The notes under the pieces were generated by a model. It did no database searches. It saw only the letters and a program-made list of their open reading frames with translations, and had not been told where the DNA came from. DNA of 64,000 nt from NCBI RefSeq assembly GCF_900104525.1, contig NZ_LT629711.1, positions 868,001-932,000 on the forward strand. Reading direction: 5' to 3'. This DNA is from Pedococcus dokdonensis (GTDB taxonomy: Bacteria; Actinomycetota; Actinomycetes; Actinomycetales; Dermatophilaceae). Positions 8,433-14,947 of this stretch are shown piece by piece. The position numbers were made by a program, and so were the translations under genes. Numbering within the stretch: the first letter of the stretch is position 1; each line of letters begins with the position of its first letter.

Positions 8433-9350
8433 ATGCCTCTCTCGACCATCGCCGCGGGGTCCGCCTCGGTGCACGTCAGCAAGCTCGGCCAGAACATCGC
8501 CCTCGCCAAGGAGATCCAGACCCGCCTCGCGCTCCTCGGCTGCCTCGACCCGCCGGCCGACGGGCAGTTCGGTTCGGCGAGCAGGCTCACCCTGGCCCGC
8601 TACGCCAAGCACCGGGGGTTCGGGTTCAAGGACGCCGTGACGCCCCAGATCGCCAAGGGCCTGCTCACTGACAAGGCGGACGCGGTCCTGCCACTCAAGC
8701 TGGGGAACGACTTCGCCAGCCGGATGGTGCGCTACCTGCACGCCAAGGGCTTCTTCGTCGCGCGGCTGCCCGGCTTCCTCAACATCGTCTACGTGGAGGG
8801 GACCGACAAGTCCGGACGGCACAACGCCGACAAGGCGAATGTCTTCAACGACCGGCGCACGGTGTTCCACTTCAATGCCAAGGGGGTCCCTGTGCTGGAC
8901 CTCAACGCACTGTGCACGACGGAACCGGGCCGGTTCTTCACGATCAACCCGGTGAACCCCGATGGCGCCGCGCGGATCGCCTTCGGCCAGTACAAGGCGT
9001 GGACGGTGGGCTTCCACCATCCCGAGCTGACCGCACCTCGCAAGCACGAAGCGCTCGTGCAGTCCGCGACCATCAAGGTGTTCCGCGACAAGAACAAGGA
9101 CGGCATCCGACCGGGCGACAAGCAGTTCAACGCCGGCAGCGGTTCGGGCATCAACCAGCACTCGGGGCACAACCAGTCCCCGGCCGACATCGGCAAGATG
9201 AGCGCAGGCTGCCTGGTCGGCCAGAACGACGCCGAGCACAAGAAGTTCATGAAGATCGTCAAGACCGATCCGCGCTTCGCGGCCAACCACGGCTACCGGT
9301 TCATCACCACGGTCATCGCCGGCGACGACCTCGACAAAGTGGTGCCCTGA
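8433..9350 (+). CDS. Peptidoglycan-binding-like protein with an L,D-transpeptidase-like H...S-x-G-C region
   Basis: ATG 8433 follows GGAG at 7 bases (305 aa); a GTG at 8343 is a weaker alternative. Residues about 20-75 (ALAKEIQTRLALLGCLDPPADGQFG) resemble the first helices of a PG_binding_1 domain. The C-terminal half has INQHSGHNQSPADIGKMSAGCLVG, matching the spacing of His and Cys in YkuD-like domains (NIH...SxGCxV). This suggests a cell-wall enzyme or relative. No signal peptide is visible on either start, so export, if any, is not by a recognisable Sec signal. Lysine is unusually common for this GC content. Catalytic status is uncertain. Confidence 0.65.
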   Translation: MPLSTIAAGSASVHVSKLGQNIALAKEIQTRLALLGCLDPPADGQFGSASRLTLARYAKHRGFGFKDAVTPQIAKGLLTDKADAVLPLKLGNDFASRMVRYLHAKGFFVARLPGFLNIVYVEGTDKSGRHNADKANVFNDRRTVFHFNAKGVPVLDLNALCTTEPGRFFTINPVNPDGAARIAFGQYKAWTVGFHHPELTAPRKHEALVQSATIKVFRDKNKDGIRPGDKQFNAGSGSGINQHSGHNQSPADIGKMSAGCLVGQNDAEHKKFMKIVKTDPRFAANHGYRFITTVIAGDDLDKVVP

Positions 9351-9398
9351 CCTGAGGGCCGACCCGAGCTGTCGGTGTCGCCGTGGGACGCTGCCGGC

Positions 9399-9995
9399 AT
9401 GCCTCGCTCGTCGACGACCAGCCAAGCCTTCACCACGCGACTGCTGACGGGGGAGACGTGGCCGGACTTCGCCGCGCTCGTCGAGGCCAACAACGGGGTG
9501 TGGGGCGGCTGCTGGTGCATGGGGTTCCACCCCGAGGGGTTCTCGGCGGGGTCCGCCGCGGGCAACCGGGCCGCCAAGGAGGAGCACGCTCGTGCCGGCA
9601 CGGTGCACCAGGTCCTGGTCTACGACGGTGACACCTGTGTCGGCTGGTGTCAGTTCGGGTCGCCGGCCGAGCTCCCCAACATCAAGAACCGGAAGGTCTA
9701 CGAGAAGGGGCTCGTCGCCGAGCCGGCCTGGCGGATCGGGTGCATCTTCACCGGCAGCAAGCACCGTGGCCAGGGGGTGGCCCGGGCCGCATTGGCTGGC
9801 GTGCTCGAGCAGATCCGGGCGGCCGGCGGCGGGGTCGTCGAGGCCTACCCGGAGCAGGTCGAGCTCCGGCCACCGCAGCGCGGTGCCTACTTCCACACGG
9901 GGCCGGAGACGTTGTTCGAGGAGCTCGGGTTCGAGCGCGACCGGCAGATTGCCAAGTGGCGCTGGGTCATGCGGCTGGAGGTGCGCCCAGGCTGA
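9399..9995 (+). CDS. GNAT-family N-acetyltransferase
   Basis: ATG 9399 (MPRSSTTSQAFTTRLLTG) gives 198 aa; GTG 9375 would add eight residues. The acetyl-CoA loop is present as CIFTGSKHRGQGVARAALAGVL, containing the R-x-x-G-x-G/A signature. A Trp/Cys-rich block (NNGVWGGCWCMGFHPEGF) near residue 35 marks a family often annotated simply as GNAT. The C-terminal LFEELGFERDRQIAKWRWVMR closes the fold. The acceptor is unknown. It is convergent with the marR-like gene. Confidence 0.85.
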   Translation: MPRSSTTSQAFTTRLLTGETWPDFAALVEANNGVWGGCWCMGFHPEGFSAGSAAGNRAAKEEHARAGTVHQVLVYDGDTCVGWCQFGSPAELPNIKNRKVYEKGLVAEPAWRIGCIFTGSKHRGQGVARAALAGVLEQIRAAGGGVVEAYPEQVELRPPQRGAYFHTGPETLFEELGFERDRQIAKWRWVMRLEVRPG

Positions 9996-10007
9996 GGGGG
10001 CGACCGG

Positions 10008-10505
10008 TCAGGTGGTCGCCTCGTAGAGCGGTGCCAGGCTCCGGTCCGGGTCGAGGGTGGGCAGCAGGGCGTCGCAGATCTCACGCAGCTGCCCCACCTG
10101 CGCTGGGGTGAGCGGGTCGAAGACGTGCCGGCGCACCGCCTCGACGTGTCCGGGCGCGGCGGCGACGACGGCGTCCCAGCCGGCGGGGGTGAGCCGGGCG
10201 TTGGTGGCACGACCGTCCTGCGGGCAGGGGAACCGCTCCACCAGGGCGCGGTCCTCGAGCCGGCGCACGACGTGGGACAGGCGGGGGAGGGTGGCGTTGG
10301 TGCGGGCGGCGAGAGCGGTCATCCGCAAGGTGCGTTCCGGCGCTTCCGACAACATGGCGAGCACGTAGTAGTCGAAGTGCGTGAGCTGGGAGTCGCGCCG
10401 CAGCTGCGCGTCGAGGGCGCTGGGCAGCAGCTCCACCACGGCGATCAACCGCAGCCACGCGGCGCGCTCGTCCTCATCCAGCCATCTGGGGTGTCGCGGG
10501 TCCAT
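10008..10505 (-). CDS. MarR-family transcriptional regulator
   Basis: ATG 10505 gives 165 aa; a GTG six bases upstream is possible. A winged helix-turn-helix occupies about 45-115: TLRMTALAARTNATLPRLSHVVRRLEDRALVERFPCPQDGRATN, where DGRATN is the wing of MarR proteins. Flanking helices form the dimer interface. It is divergent from an F420-reductase-like gene, and the space between holds two near-identical 18-bp sites. The usual MarR arrangement would make this protein the repressor of both genes, released by a small ligand. Confidence 0.9.
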   Translation of the reverse strand: MDPRHPRWLDEDERAAWLRLIAVVELLPSALDAQLRRDSQLTHFDYYVLAMLSEAPERTLRMTALAARTNATLPRLSHVVRRLEDRALVERFPCPQDGRATNARLTPAGWDAVVAAAPGHVEAVRRHVFDPLTPAQVGQLREICDALLPTLDPDRSLAPLYEATT

Positions 10506-10523
10506 ATCCACAGTGTAGCCATC

Positions 10524-10574
10524 ACTTGAAGGAACAACTAAATCGTGTATGGTGTTACTTGTAGCAACAACTAA
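10524..10574 (+). promoter_or_regulatory. Promoter with two direct-repeat operator-like sites
   Basis: ACTTGAAGGAACAACTAA (10524-10541) and ACTTGTAGCAACAACTAA (10557-10574) differ at two positions and are 33 bp apart, three helical turns. A plus-strand promoter, TTGAAG (10526-10531), 16 bases, TATGGT (10548-10553), lies across the first site and the spacer. Binding at both sites would block the promoter of the 10623 gene and abut the marR start. The low local GC contrasts with the surroundings. Assignment to this MarR protein is inference. Confidence 0.6.
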
Positions 10575-10622
10575 TGCAGGATTCCGAGCGCGACACCCGT
10601 CGCCAGAACCAAGGAGCACCAC

Positions 10623-11201
10623 ATGGCACACCTCTCCATCATCGGCACCGGCAACATGGGACAGGCCATCGCGGCCGTCGCCGGTCGCGGCGGACACACC
10701 GTCCAGCTCCTCGGCCAGTCCGACGCGGCCACGACGGTCACCGGCGACATCGTCGTGCTGGCCGTTCCCTACCCGGCAGTCAGCGCCGTCATCGCCGAGC
10801 GTGGCGAGAGCCTGGCCGGCAAGGTCGTCGTCGACATCACCAACCCGCTCAACTTCGAGACATTCGACTCCCTGACCGTCGCCGCAGACGGCTCGGCGAC
10901 GGCCGAGATCGCGGCGGCCCTTCCGCAGTCACGGGTGCTCAAGGCGTTCAACACCAACTTCGCCGGCACCCTCGCCGCGGGCAAGGTCGGTGACCTCGAC
11001 ACCACCGTCCTCATCGCGGGCGACGACGTGGACGCGAAGCGCGACCTCGCCGGCGTGGTCACCTCCGGTGGCCTCGAGGCGATCGATGCCGGTTCGCTGG
11101 CGCGGGCCCGTGAGGTCGAGTCCATCGGTTTCCTGCAGATCACCCTCGCGGCGGGCGAGAAGGTGTCCTGGACGGGCGGCTTCGGCGTCGTCGCCGCCTG
11201 A
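10623..11201 (+). CDS. NADPH-dependent F420 reductase-like / NAD(P)-binding oxidoreductase
   Basis: ATG 10623 follows AAGGAG. It is a 192-aa Rossmann protein: LSIIGTGNMGQAIAAVAG is the GxGxxG-type dinucleotide loop, VVDITNPLNFETFDSLTV and VLKAFNTNFAGTLAAG match the F420_oxidored family (NPL and KAFNT motifs). True F420:NADP reductases are slightly longer, and many actinobacterial homologues are of unknown substrate. Expression is probably controlled by the divergent MarR protein through the twin sites upstream. A strong hairpin terminates the gene 12 bases after the stop. Confidence 0.82.
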   Translation: MAHLSIIGTGNMGQAIAAVAGRGGHTVQLLGQSDAATTVTGDIVVLAVPYPAVSAVIAERGESLAGKVVVDITNPLNFETFDSLTVAADGSATAEIAAALPQSRVLKAFNTNFAGTLAAGKVGDLDTTVLIAGDDVDAKRDLAGVVTSGGLEAIDAGSLARAREVESIGFLQITLAAGEKVSWTGGFGVVAA

Positions 11202-11212
11202 CCGCACTCCTG

Positions 11213-11254
11213 GGTATGCCGTGCCGCCCCGCATCAGGGGCGGCACGGCATACC
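11213..11254. terminator. Bidirectional terminator, 18-bp perfect stem
   Basis: Arms 11213-11230 and 11237-11254 pair over 18 bp without mismatch, with loop GCATCA. The hairpin lies between the convergent ends of the 10623 gene and helR, so it can serve both. Both arms contain the recurrent word GTATGCC/GGCATAC. Confidence 0.8.
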
Positions 11255-11267
11255 TGCGTCTTGAGCC

Positions 11268-13448
11268 TCAGCCGGTGAGCACCACGAGCTGGTGGGTGGC
11301 CCGGGTCATCGAGACGTAGCGGTCCACGGCGCCCTCGACACCTCCACCGAAGGCGTCGGGCTCGACCAGGACCACGAGGTCGAACTCGAGACCCTTGCAG
11401 AGCTCCGGCGTGAGCGAGCGCACCCGGTCGCGGGCGACGAAGGACCGGTCGCCGATGACGCAGGCGGTGCCCTCGGGGTGGTCCACCACCCAGGCATCGA
11501 GCACCGACGGGAGGTCGGCCACCTGCCCGTGCACCACGGGGAGGCCGGTGCTGCGGATCGAGGTCGGCACGTTGGCGTCGGGCAGGGCAGCGCGGATCAC
11601 CGGCTCCGCCTCGGCCATCACCTCCTCGGGAGTGCGGTAGTTCACCGTCAGTGACGCCAGCGTGTTGCGTTCGATGCCGACCCGCGCCAGCCGGTCCTGC
11701 CACGACTCGGCGAACCCGTGCCGCGCCTGCGCCCGGTCACCGACGACGGTGAAGCTGCGCGACGGGCAGCGGGCCAGGAGCATCTGCCACTGGGCATCGG
11801 TGAGCTCCTGCGCCTCGTCGACGATGACGTGCGCGAACGGCCCCGCGAGCAGGTCGCGGTCGTCGGACCGCAGGGCGTCCTCGTCGACCCAGCGGTCCTT
11901 GAGGTCCTGGCCCCTGAGCATCGACATGACCTTCATCTCGGAGTCGTCGGTGGCGATCAGGTGCTCGACCACCTGGGCCACCTGTTCGCGTTCGGCGGCA
12001 ACGGCGGCGTCGTGCCGGCGGCGGCGCCGAGCTGCCTCGGGGTCGCCGAGCCGGTGCCGGGCCGCGTCGAGCAACGGCAGGTCGGCGGTGGTCCACGCAT
12101 GCGGGTCCTCGCGCTGCAGGGCGCGCACGTCGTCGGGCTCCAGCCACGGGGCGCACATCCGCAGGAAGGCCGGCACGGACCAGAGGTCGCCGACGAGGTC
12201 GGTGGCCTCGATCATCGGCCAGCCCCGGTTGAGGACGTCCTGGAGCTCGCGGTCCTGCTGGAGCGCCCGGCGCAGCTGTTCAGCGGGGACCTCGTCGTCG
12301 TGCAGGTCGACCAGGATGGTGAGGAGCTCCTCCCAGATGTGCTCGCGGGCCTCGTTGTGTGGCGTGCCCGGATCGGGTGCGTCGAACGCCGCTGCCCAGT
12401 CGTCCGGGGTCAGCCGCACGTCGTCCCATGGCGTCGTGACGGTCATGCTCCTGGTCGGCGGATCCTCGTAGAAGCGGACCGCCGTGTCGATCGCCCGGAC
12501 CATGTCCACCGTCGACTTGAGCCGCGCGACCCGCCGGTCGGGCTCCTCGCCGGCCGAGCTGCCTTCCGGCACCAGGTCGCCCACCGTGCAGGTCTGGACG
12601 CCCTCCTCACCCAGGCTGGGCAGCACGTCCGAGACGTAGGCGAGGTAGGGCTGGTGCGGACCGACGAAGAGGACGCCGCCCCGACGGTGGCCGAGGCGCG
12701 GGTCGGCGTGGATGAGGTAGGCGGCGCGGTGCAGGGCGACGACCGTCTTGCCGGTGCCAGGCCCGCCGTCGACGACGAGCGCACCGCGGGAACCGGCTCG
12801 GATGATCGCGTCCTGGTCGGCCTGGATGGTGCCCAGGACGTCACGCATCCGCGGCGACCGGGTGCTCCCCAGGCTCGCGATGAACGCCGACTGGTCGTCG
12901 AGGGCAGCGGCATGACCGGTGAAGCCCTCCTCGGTGAAGACCTCGTCCCAGTAGTCCGTGACCCGTCCGCGGGTCCAGCGGTACCGACGCCGCATCGTGA
13001 GCCCCGTCGGGTGCGCGTGGGTCGCCGCGAAGAAGGGCGCGGCAGCAGGGGAGCGCCAGTCGACGAGGAGCTGGCGGCCGGCCGGGTCAGTCAAACCGAG
13101 CCGCCCGACGTACACCGGCTCGGTGCCGTCAGCGGGGACCATGTGGCCGAGGCACAGGTCGAGCCCGAAGCGTCGCAGGGCGCGCAGCCGGGCGGTGAGC
13201 CGGTGCACCTCCAGGTCGCGTTCCAGCACCTCCTGGCCGGCTCTGGCCGGTGCCGTCCGCTGGGCGTCGAGGCGGGCCTCGAGCTCGGCGATGGTCTGCT
13301 CGAGAGCCGCTCCGATGGCGGCGAAGTGCTCGACGTCGTCCCCGATGAGGTCCGGGTCGGCCTTGGCGGCCAAGTGCTCCGGGAGGTCGAAGGCGCTCGC
13401 CCGGTCGAGCTGGTCTGCCGTTCCTGCAGTCGTGGCAGCACGCTGCAT
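11268..13448 (-). CDS. helR: HelR-like RNA polymerase recycling motor ATPase (UvrD/HelD superfamily)
   Basis: ATG 13448 follows AGGGGG; 726 aa. The N-terminal ~100 residues are helical with a likely coiled coil (ALEQTIAELEARLDAQRT), as in HelD proteins where this arm enters the RNA polymerase channels. The helicase core starts with a Q-motif-like QADQDAIIR near 209, Walker A GGPGTGKT at 228-235, then VIVDEAQELTDAQW (motif II), VVGDRAQARHGF (motif III), LTVNYRTPEEVM (motif IV) and MTRATHQLVVL (motif VI). HelR of Streptomyces dislodges stalled or rifamycin-bound RNA polymerase and confers rifamycin tolerance. The upstream palindrome at 13506-13526 matches the element that controls such genes, supporting HelR rather than a generic helicase. 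Confidence 0.85.
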   Translation of the reverse strand: MQRAATTAGTADQLDRASAFDLPEHLAAKADPDLIGDDVEHFAAIGAALEQTIAELEARLDAQRTAPARAGQEVLERDLEVHRLTARLRALRRFGLDLCLGHMVPADGTEPVYVGRLGLTDPAGRQLLVDWRSPAAAPFFAATHAHPTGLTMRRRYRWTRGRVTDYWDEVFTEEGFTGHAAALDDQSAFIASLGSTRSPRMRDVLGTIQADQDAIIRAGSRGALVVDGGPGTGKTVVALHRAAYLIHADPRLGHRRGGVLFVGPHQPYLAYVSDVLPSLGEEGVQTCTVGDLVPEGSSAGEEPDRRVARLKSTVDMVRAIDTAVRFYEDPPTRSMTVTTPWDDVRLTPDDWAAAFDAPDPGTPHNEAREHIWEELLTILVDLHDDEVPAEQLRRALQQDRELQDVLNRGWPMIEATDLVGDLWSVPAFLRMCAPWLEPDDVRALQREDPHAWTTADLPLLDAARHRLGDPEAARRRRRHDAAVAAEREQVAQVVEHLIATDDSEMKVMSMLRGQDLKDRWVDEDALRSDDRDLLAGPFAHVIVDEAQELTDAQWQMLLARCPSRSFTVVGDRAQARHGFAESWQDRLARVGIERNTLASLTVNYRTPEEVMAEAEPVIRAALPDANVPTSIRSTGLPVVHGQVADLPSVLDAWVVDHPEGTACVIGDRSFVARDRVRSLTPELCKGLEFDLVVLVEPDAFGGGVEGAVDRYVSMTRATHQLVVLTG

Positions 13449-13505
13449 CGTGGTGTTCCCCCTGTCGTTCGATCCAGTCACGAACGACGAGTGTGCGGCA
13501 CCACC

Positions 13506-13526
13506 GGGGCCTTGCCGCAAGGCCCC
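13506..13526. promoter_or_regulatory. Rifamycin-associated element (RAE)-like palindrome upstream of helR
   Basis: A perfect inverted repeat, GGGGCCTTGC and GCAAGGCCCC around one central base, lies 57 bases upstream of the helR start codon. From memory the published RAE consensus is GGGGCTTGCRGCAAGSCCC; the central 19 bases here differ at one position. A TATAGC hexamer on the minus strand (13533-13538) lies just upstream and may be the -10 of the helR promoter. Confidence 0.75.
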
Positions 13527-13546
13527 CAGTGCGCTATACGTTGGTA

Positions 13547-13570
13547 GTGGAGGGAATTCGTTCCCTCCAC
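13547..13570. terminator. 10-bp hairpin with a TTCG loop
   Basis: GTGGAGGGAA and TTCCCTCCAC pair perfectly around TTCG, an extra-stable tetraloop. It lies between the 3' end of the hemerythrin gene and the helR promoter, so it probably ends minus-strand transcription arriving from the hemerythrin gene and insulates helR. Confidence 0.6.
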
Positions 13571-13610
13571 TTTCGTGCCCGAGTCGGGCCGCTGGCCCTG
13601 GCGGCGAGCC

Positions 13611-13751
13611 GAGCCGGCCTAGCGGCGAGCCGATCTTGCCTGGCGGCGAGCCGATCCCGCCTGGCGGCGAGCCGATCCCGCCTGGCGGAGCCGATCCCGC
13701 CTGGCGGAGCCGATCCCGCCTGGCGGAGCCGATCCGGCCTAGCGGCGAGCC
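13611..13751. repeat. Tandem array, seven degenerate 19/21-bp units
   Basis: Three 21-bp units of the form GATCCCGCCTGGCGGCGAGCC with substitutions (the first GAGCCGGCCTAGCGGCGAGCC-like) are followed by three identical 19-bp units, GATCCCGCCTGGCGGAGCC, and a final 21-bp unit. The last unit encodes the final residues and TAG stop (13739-13741) of the hemerythrin gene on the minus strand, and the rest fills the space downstream of that stop. Confidence 0.9.
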
Positions 13752-14383
13752 GAGCCGGCCCAGACCGGCGCAACGTCCTTGCGGTAGCCCCGACCGAAGA
13801 TGCCTCCGATGATGGCCAGGACCGGGCCGGGCACCTCCGACGTGACGGCGGCCCGCTCTGCTGGTGACGCGCCATCGAGCACCCACGCGAAGAAGCGGCC
13901 GCCACGCGCCATACCGGTCTTGCCGAAGGCACGGCCCATCGCCTTGATCTCCGGGGTGTCGCGCTTGGCCTGGTAGACGGGCTCGAGCTCGGCCTCCTCG
14001 TGGTCGAGGTGCTGGACCGTCACCGTGCGGAGCTGCTCGAAGCACGACCTGGCGGTGGCAGCCTGCTCGGCGGACGGGTCGCCGGACAACGCGGACATGG
14101 CCGCGCGGGTCTCGCTGAGCGCCGCGGCCATGGTGTCGTGCTCGGCGTCCATGGCCTCGAGCAGCTGAGCGCTCACCCCCACGGACAAAAGGGCCGGCCA
14201 GGCGATCTCGTGCTCCCCCTCGTGGTGGTGGGTCAGCTGGTCGTCGAAGTTGGCCCACGCCGTCGTGAGCTGCCGGGCGCGGGCGCGGTCCCCGGCGGGG
14301 GAGACCGCCAGCGCCTCGATGAACCGGTCGAGGTCCCGTCGGAACGCGCCGTGGATGGCCTTGTTCATGCTCATCTCGCCCAT
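13739..14383 (-). CDS. Hemerythrin HHE-domain protein
   Basis: ATG 14383 (MGEMSMNKAIHGAFRRDL) gives 214 aa; ATGs at 14374 and 14368 are also possible. The di-iron helical bundle is visible: H in NKAIHGAFRR, DDQLTHHHEGEHEIAWPAL, DAEHDTM and VQHLDHEEAELEP supply the His and Glu ligands. The family binds O2 or nitric oxide or stores iron. A C-terminal extension (RFFAWVLDGASPAERAAVTSEVPGPVLAIIGGIFGRGYRKDVAPVW) is amphipathic. The last codons and stop lie inside a tandem repeat, so the true ancestral C-terminus may have been changed by repeat growth. Confidence 0.88.
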   Translation of the reverse strand: MGEMSMNKAIHGAFRRDLDRFIEALAVSPAGDRARARQLTTAWANFDDQLTHHHEGEHEIAWPALLSVGVSAQLLEAMDAEHDTMAAALSETRAAMSALSGDPSAEQAATARSCFEQLRTVTVQHLDHEEAELEPVYQAKRDTPEIKAMGRAFGKTGMARGGRFFAWVLDGASPAERAAVTSEVPGPVLAIIGGIFGRGYRKDVAPVWAGSARR

Positions 14384-14485
14384 CCGCGAACTGTAGGACC
14401 GTGGCGCCCCGAGGGGAACCGGCATTTCCCGAAGGACCTCGGCCCCTGGACCGACCACAAACCGGACGAGAACGGCTGGCGCCGG

Positions 14486-14911
14486 TCAGCCCTTGAGCTT
14501 GCGCCACCCGCCCGCGCGGTTGTCGGCGATGAGGTGGCGCAGGAACTCCAGCAGGGCGGGCTCGTCGACCGGGTCGCCCTCCCAGAACGCGATCGTGCGC
14601 GCCGTCGTGTTGTCGTGGCCGGCGTTCACCAGCCCGTGCGGGTCGGGCACGATCCCGCCGTCGTAGACGAACAGGTTGACGTGGTCCTTCGTGGCCAGCA
14701 GCGCGCAGACGTTGCCGTGGAGCACGAAGTACGGCTGCACCCGCCGCTTCACCACCTCCTGCACCTCGGGGTCTGCGGCGTGCACCAGGTCACGCAACCG
14801 CTGGCAGAGCGTGCGCTGCCACTCGGGCAGCGCGGCGAGGTAGGCGTCGACCCCCGGGTCGCGTTCGTAGGTGTGCATGCGAGGTTGACCCGCCTGCTGG
14901 TCAGGACTCAT
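14486..14911 (-). CDS. DUF1801-family protein
   Basis: 141 aa from ATG 14911; an internal ATG at 14878 (MHTYERDPGVDAYLAALPEW) may be the true start, and neither has a strong ribosome-binding site. DAYLAALPEWQRTLCQRLRDLVHAADPEVQEVVKRRVQPYFV and GNVCALLATKDHVNLFVYDG match the small alpha/beta DUF1801 fold, whose function is not established. It lies 36 bases after the MASE1 kinase on the same strand and may be co-transcribed with it. Confidence 0.8.
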   Translation of the reverse strand: MSPDQQAGQPRMHTYERDPGVDAYLAALPEWQRTLCQRLRDLVHAADPEVQEVVKRRVQPYFVLHGNVCALLATKDHVNLFVYDGGIVPDPHGLVNAGHDNTTARTIAFWEGDPVDEPALLEFLRHLIADNRAGGWRKLKG

Positions 14912-14947
14912 CGGCCCAACGACCCCGTCGGTGCCGTCGGTGCCGGC

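Noticed and set aside
13611..13751. Tandem units considered as a CRISPR array
   Set aside because: Units abut with no spacers of constant length and unique sequence; no cas genes nearby.
11268..14507. A single 1079-codon minus-strand frame covering helR and the region upstream
   Set aside because: It reads in frame through the hairpin and tandem repeats with low-complexity sequence (GSPPGGIGSPPGG). The helR ATG at 13448 has a ribosome-binding site and the RAE just upstream.
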